Positions 46,624 through 55,704 of a stretch of 64,000 nucleotides of DNA are shown piece by piece; within the stretch, counting starts at the first letter, position 1; every line of letters begins with the position of its first letter. The translations under genes and the position numbers were made by a program. The stretch spans positions 2,108,001 to 2,172,000 of the forward strand of contig NZ_CP013417.1 in assembly GCF_001524445.2 (NCBI RefSeq), given 5' to 3'. This DNA is from Burkholderia savannae (GTDB taxonomy: Bacteria; Pseudomonadota; Gammaproteobacteria; Burkholderiales; Burkholderiaceae). The notes below the pieces were generated by a model. That model was not told where the DNA came from and searched no databases. It saw nothing but the letters and a program-made list of their open reading frames with translations.

Positions 46624-46703
46624 TTCAGACAGATAAATGTAAGGAAATCCTTGCAGTGTCCACTATTCACGCCGAATCAGATTCCGAGTCAGGAAACCCA
46701 GCA

Positions 46704-48200
46704 ATGAAGACCTTCCCGTTGTCCGCTTGCCGGACCGCCATGGCCGTCGCGGTCGCCGCGCTCGCGCTCGCGGGATGCGCGAACTATTTCGGCATCAAGA
46801 GCGACAAGGCGCTCGCCCCCGCGACGCAGTTCGAAAGCGCGCAGAGCCTGCCTGCGCAAGGCGGCCAGTGGCCGTCGCTCGACTGGGCGAACCAGTTCGG
46901 CGACCCGCAACTGCCGAAGCTGATCGACGAGGCGCTCGAAGGCAATCCGACGATCGCGCAGGCGCAGGCGCGAATCGCGAAGGCCTCGTCGTACATCGAG
47001 ACGTCGCGCTCGACGCTCCTGCCGCAGGCGGACGCCAAGTATTCGTGGACCCGCGAGCTGTACTCGGGCAACGCTCTCTTCCCGCCGCCGTTCGGCGGCC
47101 AGTGGTACAGCGAGAACAACGCGCTCGCGAGCGCGTCGTGGGAGCTCGACCTGTGGGGCAAGAACCGCGCGCGCCTGCATGCGGCCGTGTCGCAGGAAAA
47201 GGCCGCCGAGGCCGACATGCAGCAGGCGCGCGTGACGCTCGCGACGTCGGTCGCGCGCGCCTACAACCAGCTCGCGCAGCTGTACGCGCTGCGCGACATC
47301 GCCGGGCGCGAGATCTCGAACCGGCAGACGGTCGGCAAGATCACCGACGATCGCGTCGGCGCGGGCCTCGACACCAACGTCGAGCGCCAGACCGCGCGCG
47401 GCAACGTCGCGACGAGTCAGCAGGCGCTGTCCGATCTCGACGGCCAGATCACGAACCTCCGCTATCAGCTCGCCGCGCTGCTCGGCAAGGGCCCGGACCG
47501 CGGGCTGCAGATCGCGCAGCCGGTGCTGAGCCCGGGCGGCGCGGTCGCGCTGCCGGACAACCTGCCCGCCGATCTCGTGTCGCGCCGCCCGGACATCGTC
47601 GCCGCGCGCTGGCAGGTCGAGGCGGCGATGCACGACGTGAAGGAAGCGAAGGCGGAGTTCTATCCGGACATCAACCTCGCCGCGGGCTTCGGCTTCGACG
47701 CCTTCGGCTGGGGCAAATTCCTGAACTTCGCGAGCCGCCAGGCGCAGTTCGGCCCGGCGATCCACCTGCCGATATTCGACGGCGGCGCGCTGCGCGCGCA
47801 GTTGAAGGGCCGCTATGCGGACTTCGACCTGTCGGTGGCGAACTACAACCAGACGCTGATCGGCGCGTTCAACGACGTCGCGACGCAAGTCGCGTCGATC
47901 CGCTCGATCGACACGCAAATGGGCGACGCGCAGCGCGCGCTCGACGCGTCGACGCGCGCGTACGAGCTCGCCGTGATCCGCTACAAGGCGGGCCTGTCGC
48001 CGCAGTTGCAGGTGCTGAACGCGGACAGCAGCCGGCTCGCCGCCGAGCAGACGGTGACGAACCTGAAGATGCGCCGGCGCGACATGCAGATCGGCCTCGT
48101 GAAAGCGCTCGGCGGCGGCTTCGACGCGACGGGCACGCGGCTCGCCGCGCCCGCGCCCGCATCGGCGAGCGCCGCCTCCGCGCAGCACGCGTCGAACTGA
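46704..48200 (+). CDS. Outer-membrane efflux lipoprotein (NodT/OprM-type)
   Basis: 498 residues from ATG 46704. Lipobox ALAGC (Cys25), then two OEP repeats (about 60-260 and 275-470) with the NodT-family blocks PTIAQAQARIAKASSYIETSRSTLLPQ, SASWELDLWGKNRARL, DLVSRRPDIVAARWQVEAA and FYPDINLAAGFGFDAFGWG. Forms the trimeric TolC-like channel for the EmrAB pump encoded next. The C-terminal tail is Ala/Ser/Pro-rich. 63 bp upstream of emrA. Confidence 0.92.
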   Translation: MKTFPLSACRTAMAVAVAALALAGCANYFGIKSDKALAPATQFESAQSLPAQGGQWPSLDWANQFGDPQLPKLIDEALEGNPTIAQAQARIAKASSYIETSRSTLLPQADAKYSWTRELYSGNALFPPPFGGQWYSENNALASASWELDLWGKNRARLHAAVSQEKAAEADMQQARVTLATSVARAYNQLAQLYALRDIAGREISNRQTVGKITDDRVGAGLDTNVERQTARGNVATSQQALSDLDGQITNLRYQLAALLGKGPDRGLQIAQPVLSPGGAVALPDNLPADLVSRRPDIVAARWQVEAAMHDVKEAKAEFYPDINLAAGFGFDAFGWGKFLNFASRQAQFGPAIHLPIFDGGALRAQLKGRYADFDLSVANYNQTLIGAFNDVATQVASIRSIDTQMGDAQRALDASTRAYELAVIRYKAGLSPQLQVLNADSSRLAAEQTVTNLKMRRRDMQIGLVKALGGGFDATGTRLAAPAPASASAASAQHASN

Positions 48201-48263
48201 ATTCCCGGATCACACCCGAACCATCGCTTTAATCGCTTTAGATAGAAGACGGAGAAACTCGCC

Positions 48264-49499
48264 ATGAGCGACCCTCAACAAAACGCAGCGCCCGCGCAGC
48301 CGCAGAGCAACGGCAAGCGCAAGCGAATGATGACGCTGCTCGTCGCGGTGATCGCGATCGCCGCGATCGCGTACGGCCTTTATTACGTGCTCGTCGCGCG
48401 CTTCCACGAAACCACCGACGACGCGTACGTGAACGGCAACGTCGTGCAGATCACGCCGCAGGTGACGGGCACCGTGATCGCGGTGAAGGCGGACGACACG
48501 CAAACCGTGAAGGCGGGCGACCCGCTCGTCGTGCTCGATCCGGCCGATTCGCAAGTCGCGCTGCAGCAGGCCGAGGCGAACCTCGCGCAAACGGTGCGCC
48601 AGGTGCGCGGCCTCTACGTGAACGACGACCAATACCGCGCCCAGGTCTCGCTGCGCCAGTCGGATCTGTCGAAGGCGCAGGATGACCTGCGTCGCCGGCT
48701 CGCCGTCGCGCAGACGGGCGCCGTGTCGCAGGAAGAGATCTCGCACGCGCGCGACGCGGTGAAGGCCGCGCAGGCGTCGCTCGACGCCGCCGAGCAGCAG
48801 CTCGCGTCGAATCGCGCGCTCACCGCGAACACGACGATCGCCGATCACCCGAACGTGCTCGCCGCCGCCGCGAAGGTTCGCGACGCGTATCTGAACAACG
48901 CGCGCAACACGCTGCCCGCGCCCGTCACGGGCTACGTCGCGAAGCGCTCCGTGCAGGTCGGCCAGCGCGTGTCGCCGGGCACGCCGCTGATGTCGGTCGT
49001 GCCGCTCAACGCGGTGTGGGTCGACGCGAACTTCAAGGAAGTGCAGTTGAAGCACATGCGGATCGGCCAGCCGGTCGAGCTGACGGCCGACATCTACGGC
49101 TCGTCGGTGCAGTACCACGGCAAGGTGGTCGGCTTCTCGGCCGGCACGGGCGCCGCGTTCTCGCTGCTGCCCGCGCAGAACGCGACGGGCAACTGGATCA
49201 AGGTCGTCCAGCGCCTGCCCGTGCGCGTCGAGCTCGATCCGAAGGAGCTGAAGGATCATCCGCTGCGGATCGGCCTGTCGATGCAGGTCGACGTCGACAT
49301 CAAGAACGAAAGCGGCAACCAGCTTGGCAACGTGCAGAACACCGTGTACGAAACCGACGTGTTCGCGAAGTACGGCGACGAAGCGAACGCCGAGATCGCG
49401 CGCATCATCGCGACGAATGCGGGCGGCGGCACGTCGGCCGTCTCGGCCACGCCGGCGCCGGCCGCGAAGGCCGTCGGCCGCACGTCGAACCTGATGTAA
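48264..49499 (+). CDS. emrA: EmrA-type membrane-fusion protein
   Basis: 411 residues. Basic cytoplasmic N-terminus, one membrane anchor (MMTLLVAVIAIAAIAYGLYYVLV, about 21-43), HlyD/EmrA family barrel-sandwich (ETTDDAYVNGNVVQITPQVTGTV), a long alpha-hairpin with Gln/Ala-rich coiled coil (about 95-200) and the beta-barrel part (APVTGYVAKRSVQVGQRVSPGTPLMSVVPL; WVDANFKEVQLKHMRIGQPVELTADIY). Links EmrB to the outer-membrane factor. 25 bp before emrB. Confidence 0.93.
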   Translation: MSDPQQNAAPAQPQSNGKRKRMMTLLVAVIAIAAIAYGLYYVLVARFHETTDDAYVNGNVVQITPQVTGTVIAVKADDTQTVKAGDPLVVLDPADSQVALQQAEANLAQTVRQVRGLYVNDDQYRAQVSLRQSDLSKAQDDLRRRLAVAQTGAVSQEEISHARDAVKAAQASLDAAEQQLASNRALTANTTIADHPNVLAAAAKVRDAYLNNARNTLPAPVTGYVAKRSVQVGQRVSPGTPLMSVVPLNAVWVDANFKEVQLKHMRIGQPVELTADIYGSSVQYHGKVVGFSAGTGAAFSLLPAQNATGNWIKVVQRLPVRVELDPKELKDHPLRIGLSMQVDVDIKNESGNQLGNVQNTVYETDVFAKYGDEANAEIARIIATNAGGGTSAVSATPAPAAKAVGRTSNLM

Positions 49500-49524
49500 G
49501 CGCCCCTCGGCCGGACCACGAAGC

Positions 49525-51084
49525 ATGGCACAGCCCCAAGCTCCTCTTCCTCCGCTCAAGGGCGGACAGCTCATACTCGGCACGATCGCGGTATCGCTTG
49601 CCGTGTTCATGAACGTGCTCGACACGTCGATCGCCAACGTCGCGATCCCGACGATCTCGGGCGACCTCGGCGTGTCGTCCGACCAGGGCACCTGGGTCAT
49701 CACGTCGTTCGCGGTCGCGAACGCGATCTCGGTGCCGCTCACGGGCTGGCTCACCGAGCGTATCGGCCAGGTGCGCCTCTTCCTCGCGTCGATCATCCTG
49801 TTCGTGATCTCGTCGTGGTTGTGCGGCCTCGCGCCGACGCTGCCGTTTCTGCTCGCGTCGCGCGTGCTGCAGGGCGCGGTAGCCGGGCCGATGATCCCGC
49901 TGTCGCAAGCGCTGCTGCTGTCGAGCTATCCGCGCGCGAAAGCGCCGATGGCGCTCGCGCTTTGGTCGATGACGACGCTGATCGCGCCCGTGGCCGGCCC
50001 GATTCTCGGCGGCTGGATCTCGGACAATTACTCGTGGCCGTGGATCTTCTACGTGAACATTCCGGTCGGCATCGCCGCCGCGGCCGTCACGTGGATGATC
50101 TATCGCAGCCGCGAATCGGCGGTCCGCCGCGCGCCGATCGACGGCGTCGGGCTCGCGCTGCTCGTGATCTGGGTCGGCTCGCTGCAGATCATGCTAGACA
50201 AGGGCAAGGATCTCGACTGGTTCGCGTCGACGACGATCGTCGTGCTCGCGCTCACCGCGCTCATCGCATTCGCGTTCTTCGTCGTGTGGGAACTGACGGC
50301 CGAGCATCCGGTCGTCGACTTGTCGCTGTTCCGGATGCGCAATTTCTCGGGCGGCACGATCGCGCTGTCGGTCGGCTACGGGCTCTATTTCGGCAACCTC
50401 GTGCTGCTGCCGCTGTGGCTGCAGACGCAGATCGGCTACACGGCGACGGACGCCGGGCTCGTGATGGCGCCCGTCGGCTTCTTCGCGATCCTGCTGTCGC
50501 CGCTCACGGGTAAGTTCCTGTCGCGCACCGACCCGCGCTACATCGCGACGGCCGCGTTCCTCACGTTCGCGCTGTGCTTCTGGATGCGCTCGCGCTACAC
50601 GACGGGCGTCGACGAGTGGTCGCTGATGGCGCCGACCTTCGTGCAGGGGATCGCGATGGCGGGCTTCTTCATCCCGCTCGTGTCGATCACGCTGTCCGGC
50701 CTGCCCGGCCACCGGATTCCGGCGGCGTCGGGCCTGTCGAACTTCGTGCGGATCATGTGCGGCGGCATCGGGACGTCGATCTTCCAGACCGCGTGGGATC
50801 ATCGGAACAACTTCCACCACGCGCAGCTCGTCGAGCAGGCGAACCCGTACAACCCGACCTTCAACCAGGCGGTCACGCAGATGGGGCAGCTCGGGCTCAC
50901 GCGCGACCAGGCGCACGGGCTCATCAACAACATCGCGACGCAGCAGGCCGCGCAACTGGGCGTGAACGATCTGTTCTACATCTCGGCCGCGATCTTCGTG
51001 CTGCTCATCGCGCTCATCTGGATCACGAAGCCCGAGCGCGCGGGCGGCGGCGATTCGAGCGCGGCGGCGTCGGCCGCGCACTGA
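49525..51084 (+). CDS. emrB: EmrB-type multidrug MFS transporter (DHA2, 14 helices)
   Basis: 519 residues with 14 predicted membrane segments. DHA2 signatures: LAVFMNVLDTSIANVAIPTISGDL in helix 1 (motif D1), GWLTERIGQVRLF (motif A) and LQGAVAGPMIPLSQALLLSSYP with MTTLIAPVAGPILGGWISDNYSWPWIFYVNIPVGI (motif C/antiporter). Proton-driven drug exporter completing the MarR/OMF/EmrA/EmrB operon; substrates unknown. Confidence 0.94.
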   Translation: MAQPQAPLPPLKGGQLILGTIAVSLAVFMNVLDTSIANVAIPTISGDLGVSSDQGTWVITSFAVANAISVPLTGWLTERIGQVRLFLASIILFVISSWLCGLAPTLPFLLASRVLQGAVAGPMIPLSQALLLSSYPRAKAPMALALWSMTTLIAPVAGPILGGWISDNYSWPWIFYVNIPVGIAAAAVTWMIYRSRESAVRRAPIDGVGLALLVIWVGSLQIMLDKGKDLDWFASTTIVVLALTALIAFAFFVVWELTAEHPVVDLSLFRMRNFSGGTIALSVGYGLYFGNLVLLPLWLQTQIGYTATDAGLVMAPVGFFAILLSPLTGKFLSRTDPRYIATAAFLTFALCFWMRSRYTTGVDEWSLMAPTFVQGIAMAGFFIPLVSITLSGLPGHRIPAASGLSNFVRIMCGGIGTSIFQTAWDHRNNFHHAQLVEQANPYNPTFNQAVTQMGQLGLTRDQAHGLINNIATQQAAQLGVNDLFYISAAIFVLLIALIWITKPERAGGGDSSAAASAAH

Positions 51085-51116
51085 GCGGCGTCCCGCGCCG
51101 TTCGCGCGTGCGAAGC

Positions 51117-51147
51117 AAAACGCCCGGCTTTCGAGCCGGGCGTTTTC
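51117..51147 (+). terminator. Rho-independent terminator of the emr operon
   Basis: AAAACGCCCGGCT / AGCCGGGCGTTTT stem-loop 33 bp after emrB; symmetric flanks make it potentially bidirectional. Confidence 0.88.
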
Positions 51148-51300
51148 GTATCTGGCGATGCAAATGCGATCCGCGCGGGGATCGTTGCGTTGGCGTCGTG
51201 CAGAATCCGCCTCCATTGGCGGGCTCGCACGGCGACTGATACGCCGCCGCCAAATGCGAGCGCCCCGCAACGCGGATTCCGCTCTCCGCGCGGCCCGCGC

Positions 51301-51308
51301 ATACGAGC
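51301..51308. repeat. Target-site duplication, left copy
   Basis: ATACGAGC immediately outside the left IS66 terminus; the identical octamer is at 54294-54301 outside the right terminus. Confidence 0.92.
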
Positions 51309-51345
51309 GTAAGCGCTAAATCCGCCACACGTCGTTAGGTGACGT

Positions 51346-51387
51346 GTTACCGGGTAACATGTTTCGAATCGATAGTTACCGGGTAAC
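51346..51387 (+). promoter_or_regulatory. Two 13-bp palindromes before the IS66 passenger gene
   Basis: GTTACCGGGTAAC occurs at 51346-51358 and 51375-51387, 29 bp apart, the second abutting the ribosome-binding site GAAGGAG of the small gene. Further copies are at 51541-51553 (GTTACTCGGTAAC) and 51671-51683 (GTTACCCGGTAAC). Likely operator sites for the protein encoded by the small gene. Confidence 0.7.
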
Positions 51388-51401
51388 GAAGGAGATGCGA
51401 G

Positions 51402-51662
51402 ATGACGCAAACGACGGCGCAGCGGCAGGCGGCTTATCGGGCAAGGCGCGAGACGGCAGGCAAGGACGGCAACGGTGATCGACGTCTGGATATGTGGATG
51501 AGCACGGAAGCGTATCTTGCTCTGACGCGGTTAGCTCGCCGTTACTCGGTAACGAAGCGCCAGATGCTGGAACGGTTGATCGCGCGGGCAGACGACGCGA
51601 TTGTGCGCCGACTCGATCCCGATTCGGAACAGTGGGACCAATACTTCGGCCCAGCGCGGTAG
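51402..51662 (+). CDS. Ribbon-helix-helix-like small protein carried inside the IS66 element
   Basis: 86 residues from ATG 51402 with AAGGAG. N-terminus MTQTTAQRQAAYRARRETAG is basic; residues about 27-65 (RRLDMWMSTEAYLALTRLARRYSVTKRQMLERLI) fit a ribbon-helix-helix pattern: a beta strand, a helix, a turn and a second helix. The tail is acidic (LDPDSEQWDQYFG). It is not one of the standard IS66 genes (tnpA/B/C) and is oriented against tnpC, ending 9 bp from the tnpC stop. Palindromes in front of and within it suggest an autoregulator that may also govern transposition. Not matched to a named family. Confidence 0.65.
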   Translation: MTQTTAQRQAAYRARRETAGKDGNGDRRLDMWMSTEAYLALTRLARRYSVTKRQMLERLIARADDAIVRRLDPDSEQWDQYFGPAR

Positions 51663-51671
51663 CGATCGGAG

Positions 51672-53294
51672 TTACCCGGTAACGGCTTGCTGTCGAGCGA
51701 AGTTGAACGGTAGCAGGTCGCTAATATCGGCATCCGGTGCGCGCTGCGGCAATTCGGTCAGCACGTGCAGCAGATAGGCATGGGGATCGACGCCACAGGC
51801 TCGACACGTGAGCATCAGGCTGTAGACCATCGCGCTCGCTTTCGCGCCGTCGACCGTATCGCTGAAGAGCCACGACTTTCTCGCCGTGGCAAACGGCCTG
51901 ATGTCGCGTTCGATGACGTTGTTGTCTATTGCAAACCGGCCATCGTCCACATAGCGACTCAGGTAAGGCCATTGCCGGAGACAGTAGCCGATCGCCTCGC
52001 CTAGCAGGCTCTTGGGCAGAACCTTCGGCGCGAGCTCGTCGAGCCAACTCTTGAAGGCGTTTAGCAACGGCACGCTGTGCTGTTGGCGCAAGCGGTACCG
52101 GTAATCGGCCAGCGTCTCGCCTTCGGGCAACGTCTGTTTGGCGAGCGTCTCGACCTGGTACAGCGCCTGGAAGAATTCGAGCGCCTTCGTGATGCGGGGG
52201 CTCGGTTTGTTCTTCTGCCCCTTGAGCGCATCCGTGAACATCCGGCGTCCATGCGCAAGGCATCCGAGGTGCGTGGCCGATTTGACCGTCCGCCACGCAG
52301 GCCAGCCGTCCGTCATCAGCGTGCCCGCGTAGTCTCCGAGGAACTCCTTCGGGTACTGCTGGCCACGCCCCGGCTGGTACTCAAACAGCACCACCGGCTG
52401 CTCGCTATCCTCCGCGCTTCGGTAGACCCACATGTATGACTTGTCCTGCGCGTTTCGGCCGTTCTCCTTCAGGACCTGGACGGTGGTCTCGTCGCCGTGA
52501 ATCAGCCACTGGCTGAGCAGAATCTTCTTGAGCGCCTTGAACAGGCGCGTGTAGTGAAGCTCGGCGGGGCGGATGATCCAGTTCGCCAGCGTACCGCGGC
52601 TGACTGCGATATTCGAGCGTGCGAGCACGTCTTCCATCCGGTACAGCGGCGTGCCGTCGACATACTTGCCGGCCGTGACGGCGGCGATCATCGATGCACT
52701 GGCGTGACTACCCGGCAAGGGCTGCGCCGGCATCGGCGCGACCACGATCGGTGTGTGCGTGCCGTGACGCTCGCAGTGCCGACACGCGTACTTGAAACGC
52801 GCGTGCTGCAGCACCGAGACCTTGACCTGCATGTGCAACTGTTCGCTGATTTCCTCGCCCATCCGATGCATTGCCTTGCTGCAGCACGGGCAGATCTTCT
52901 GGTCTTCGGGCAGGTCGTACTCGATTCGCTCGCGCGGCAGGTCCGCGGGCAGCGGTTTGCGGCCACGCTTGCGCGGTTCAGGCTGGCCGGGTTCCGGCAA
53001 CCCGGTATCGGGCAACGTCAGCGGCTCGCCGTCGTCCTCCTCGGCCGGCTCAGCGTGGGCTGCCTCTTCGGCCTCGTTGAACACGCGGTCGCGGCGCTTC
53101 TCGCTCTTCGGCGCGTACTGTCGGGCCAACGCGAGACGATATTGCTCTTCCAGCGCATCCAGGCGCTTGGTCAATTCGTCGATCCTGGCGTCACGCTCGG
53201 CAATGACCTGAGCATCGGCCGCCACCCGCTCCTCCAGCTTGTGGATATAGGCCTTGGCGGTGCGCGGAAGTCGGGGGAGATTGGGAGGGGACAT
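51672..53294 (-). CDS. tnpC: IS66-family transposase TnpC
   Basis: 540 residues from ATG 53294 (a TTG at 53324 would add ten). N-terminal leucine-zipper/coiled coil (LEERVAADAQVIAERDARIDELTKRLDALEEQY), a zinc-finger-like CPCCSKAMHRMGEE...YACRHCE segment, then the DDE domain: IHGDETTVQVL, LMTDGWPAW and the Glu in NNVIERDIRPFATARKSWLFS, the IS66 signature. Intact. The stop codon overlaps a GTTACCSGGTAAC palindrome at 51671-51683. Confidence 0.95.
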   Translation of the reverse strand: MSPPNLPRLPRTAKAYIHKLEERVAADAQVIAERDARIDELTKRLDALEEQYRLALARQYAPKSEKRRDRVFNEAEEAAHAEPAEEDDGEPLTLPDTGLPEPGQPEPRKRGRKPLPADLPRERIEYDLPEDQKICPCCSKAMHRMGEEISEQLHMQVKVSVLQHARFKYACRHCERHGTHTPIVVAPMPAQPLPGSHASASMIAAVTAGKYVDGTPLYRMEDVLARSNIAVSRGTLANWIIRPAELHYTRLFKALKKILLSQWLIHGDETTVQVLKENGRNAQDKSYMWVYRSAEDSEQPVVLFEYQPGRGQQYPKEFLGDYAGTLMTDGWPAWRTVKSATHLGCLAHGRRMFTDALKGQKNKPSPRITKALEFFQALYQVETLAKQTLPEGETLADYRYRLRQQHSVPLLNAFKSWLDELAPKVLPKSLLGEAIGYCLRQWPYLSRYVDDGRFAIDNNVIERDIRPFATARKSWLFSDTVDGAKASAMVYSLMLTCRACGVDPHAYLLHVLTELPQRAPDADISDLLPFNFARQQAVTG

Positions 53295-53393
53295 GCGCTC
53301 AACGATAGCGAAACGCAGAGCCAAATAGGTTTACGCGAATTTGTAACAGCTAAAGCCGCCGTTGTTTACTGGCAACAGCGGCGATACCCTGCT

Positions 53394-53747
53394 TCAGTTC
53401 GTGTGGCAGTACTGCCGCGCTGGGTGGCGGCGCACGGCGTCGATATCGACGCCGTCGAGCAGCAGGTGAAGCTGCTCGGCCGTCAGTTCGATCACGGCTT
53501 GCTGACGGCGGGGCCAAACGAAACGGTCGGCCTCGAGGCGTTTCAATAGGAGCCAGAATCCGGCCCGGTCATACAGCAGAAGCTTCACGCGATCGCGTTT
53601 GCGGTTGTGGAACGCGAAGACGGCTCGCGCAAGCGGATCGAGCAGCATCGACTGCTCGACCAGCGCGACGAGGCTGTTGATGCCGGCGCGGAAGTCGATG
53701 GGCTCGCGGTGCAGGTAGATCTGCAGGTCCGCGTCGAAGCGGAACAT
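53394..53747 (-). CDS. tnpB: IS66 accessory protein TnpB
   Basis: 117 residues from ATG 53747, matching IS66 Orf2: MFRFDADLQIYLHREPIDFRAGINSLVALVEQ, LARAVFAFHNRKRDRVKLLLYDRAGFWLLLKRLEADRF. Required for IS66 transposition. Its start overlaps the tnpA stop by one base (TGATG), implying translational coupling. 99 bp before tnpC. Confidence 0.95.
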   Translation of the reverse strand: MFRFDADLQIYLHREPIDFRAGINSLVALVEQSMLLDPLARAVFAFHNRKRDRVKLLLYDRAGFWLLLKRLEADRFVWPRRQQAVIELTAEQLHLLLDGVDIDAVRRHPARQYCHTN

Positions 53748-54208
53748 CAGCGTGCCCCCAACGCTTCGATCATCGCCTTCACGAGAGCGCCATCGTGTGC
53801 GGCGCATTCGAGCTGTAGCGTTACGCCGTTGGGCAACTGCGCTGATAGTCGCGCCGGCGTCATTGCCTTCGCCGCTTCGTACCTGTGTGACGTTCGCCGT
53901 ACGTTCACCGGCTCGGGGTTCGTGCGCACCGGTGCCACCTCGTTGATCGGAACGACCGGCACGAATGCCGATGGCAAGGGCTCGACGCACGCCGTCACAG
54001 CAGCATTCGCGCGTTCGCGCAATTGAATCCACTTATGCAGCTGGTTCGCGTTCACACCCGCCTTCAACGCCAGTCCGGCAATTGACGCGCCCGGCTGCAG
54101 GCAGGCTTCAATCAGCTTGCGCTTACCCTCGGCGTCAAACCTGCGCTTGCCCGTCGCGGTCACGCCGGTCACCCGCAGTGGCAGGAAATCAACTTCGTTC
54201 TGTGTCAT
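53747..54208 (-). CDS. tnpA: IS66 accessory protein TnpA
   Basis: 153 residues from ATG 54208 (an alternative start at 54223 adds five). Helix-turn-helix of the IS3/IS66 Orf1 type: RRFDAEGKRKLIEACLQPGASIAGLALKAGVNANQLHKWIQLR, followed by a variable linker and a conserved C-terminal LPNGVTLQLECAAHDGALVKAMIEALGA. First gene of the tnpA-tnpB-tnpC unit, close to the right terminal repeat. Confidence 0.92.
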   Translation of the reverse strand: MTQNEVDFLPLRVTGVTATGKRRFDAEGKRKLIEACLQPGASIAGLALKAGVNANQLHKWIQLRERANAAVTACVEPLPSAFVPVVPINEVAPVRTNPEPVNVRRTSHRYEAAKAMTPARLSAQLPNGVTLQLECAAHDGALVKAMIEALGAR

Positions 54209-54293
54209 CGGTTGCGTCCGCAAGTTGTAGTTGCGGACGCAAGCCTGCGCTCGTTCAGCTTTCGATTCTAGGTGGGGTTAAATTCGCGCTTAC

Positions 54294-54301
54294 ATACGAG
54301 C
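54294..54301. repeat. Target-site duplication, right copy
   Basis: ATACGAGC directly outside the right IS66 terminus, identical to 51301-51308. Confidence 0.92.
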
Positions 54302-54320
54302 CGCCCGCGCGTGCGCGCGC

Positions 54321-55256
54321 CTACGAGCCCGTCACGACAAGCCGCTCAGGCGCGAGCACGCCCTCCGCCGCCCGCGCGACGCCGAGCAGCCGGCCGTCGC
54401 CGTCGTAGACGCGCACGCGTGCGCCTTCGTCCGCATCGGGCTGCGCCGCGAGTTCGGCAAGCTTCAGGCGCTGGCCGTGCAGGAAGCGCTTCGCGAGCGC
54501 CGCGTCGAGCTCCACGAGCGGGAACGTCGACAGCAGCGCATCGACGGGCGCAAGCCGCGCATCGCGCTCGTCCTGCGTCGCGGCATCGAGCGCATCGAGC
54601 GTCACCGCATGCTCGAGCGACAGCGAACCGACGCCCGTGCGCCGCAGCATCGTCAGATGCGCGCCGCAGCCGAGCGCTTCGCCGATATCCTCGGCGAGCG
54701 TGCGCACGTACGTGCCCTTGCTGCACGTCACGCGAAACGTGACGTCGGGCAGCGCGCAGGACAGGCACTCGAGCGAGCGGATCGTCACCGCGCGCCCTTC
54801 GCGCTCGACCGTCTGGCCGGCGCGCGCGTATTCGTAAAGCGGCTTGCCGTCGCGCTTGAGCGCCGAGTACATCGGCGGCACCTGCACGATGTCGCCGACG
54901 AAGCGCGCGAGCGCCGCGACGACCGCGGCTTCGTCGCAGGTCACATCGCGCGTGTCGAGCACGTCGCCTTCGGCGTCGCCCGTCGTCGTGCGCACGCCGA
55001 GACGCATCGTCGCCTCATAGGTCTTGTCGGCGTCGAGCAGATCCTGCGAGAACTTCGTCGCTTCGCCGAAGCAAAGCGGCAGCAGCCCCGACGCGAGCGG
55101 ATCGAGCGTGCCCGTGTGGCCCGCCTTCTTCGCGAGGTACAGGCGCTTCGCGCGCATCAGCGCGTCGTTGCTCGAGAGCCCGACCGGCTTGTCGAGCAGC
55201 AGCACGCCGTCGAGCGCGCGACGCGGAATCCGGGGGCGTGGCGAAACAGTCGTCAT
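54321..55256 (-). CDS. truB: TruB, tRNA pseudouridine-55 synthase
   Basis: 311 residues from ATG 55256. Catalytic Asp in KKAGHTGTLDPLASG (Asp52), YEATMRLGVRTTTGDAEGD, the KxY/PPMYSALKRDGKPLYEYAR block and C-terminal TYVRTLAEDIGEALGCGAHL. Makes the T-loop pseudouridine in tRNAs. Last gene of the rimP-nusA-infB-rbfA-truB series; the IS66 element sits 27 bp past its stop codon and has replaced whatever followed. Confidence 0.95.
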   Translation of the reverse strand: MTTVSPRPRIPRRALDGVLLLDKPVGLSSNDALMRAKRLYLAKKAGHTGTLDPLASGLLPLCFGEATKFSQDLLDADKTYEATMRLGVRTTTGDAEGDVLDTRDVTCDEAAVVAALARFVGDIVQVPPMYSALKRDGKPLYEYARAGQTVEREGRAVTIRSLECLSCALPDVTFRVTCSKGTYVRTLAEDIGEALGCGAHLTMLRRTGVGSLSLEHAVTLDALDAATQDERDARLAPVDALLSTFPLVELDAALAKRFLHGQRLKLAELAAQPDADEGARVRVYDGDGRLLGVARAAEGVLAPERLVVTGS

Positions 55257-55284
55257 GGTCGGCGCGCAGTGGCTCGTGCGGTGT

Positions 55285-55653
55285 TCATTCGTCCTTCGCG
55301 CGCGTCGCGTTCGCCTCGTCGATGAGGCGCGACATCGCGACGGCCTTCTCGATCGTCTGGTCGTAATGGAAATGCAGCGTCGGCACCGTATGAATGTGCA
55401 GGCGCTTGAAAAGCAGATTGTGCAGATGGCCGGCCGCGTGGTTGAGCGCCTCCTGCGTGTCCGCCGGATTGCCCGTGAGCGCGGTGAAATAGACTTTGGC
55501 ATGCGCGTAATCGGGCGTGAGCTCGACCGACTGGATCGTCACGATCCCGATGCGCGGGTCCTTGACCTCGCGCATGATGAGCTCCGACAGATCGCGCTGG
55601 ATCTGATCGGCGATCTGCACGTTGCGATTGGGAGAACTGCGTTTTTTCGACAT
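55285..55653 (-). CDS. rbfA: RbfA, 30S ribosome-binding factor
   Basis: 122 residues from ATG 55653 ([36 protein letters not shown]). KH-like fold with [23 protein letters not shown] and the C-terminal helix [34 protein letters not shown]. Helps 16S rRNA 5'-end maturation. 28 bp before truB. Confidence 0.95.
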   Translation of the reverse strand: MSKKRSSPNRNVQIADQIQRDLSELIMREVKDPRIGIVTIQSVELTPDYAHAKVYFTALTGNPADTQEALNHAAGHLHNLLFKRLHIHTVPTLHFHYDQTIEKAVAMSRLIDEANATRAKDE

Positions 55654-55704
55654 GATTAATCCGTCATCCGGTTGATCGGCGCGCCGCGCGGCGCCGTTCA
55701 TGAA

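Larger units (their letters stand above)
51309..54293 (-). mobile_element. IS66-family insertion sequence (2985 bp) with an extra gene
   Basis: Complete element: terminal inverted repeats start GTAAGCGC at 51309 and its complement ends at 54293 (8 perfect bases, then about 15/22 matched, the right one reading inward GTAAGCGCGAATTTAACCCC). The 8-bp target duplication ATACGAGC lies at 51301-51308 and 54294-54301. Eight-bp duplications are the IS66 norm. Contents on the minus strand: tnpA, tnpB, tnpC, in the usual order; on the plus strand a small ribbon-helix-helix-like gene near the left end. All ORFs are intact and the duplication perfect, so insertion is recent. It lies between convergent emrB and truB and breaks neither. 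Confidence 0.93.
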
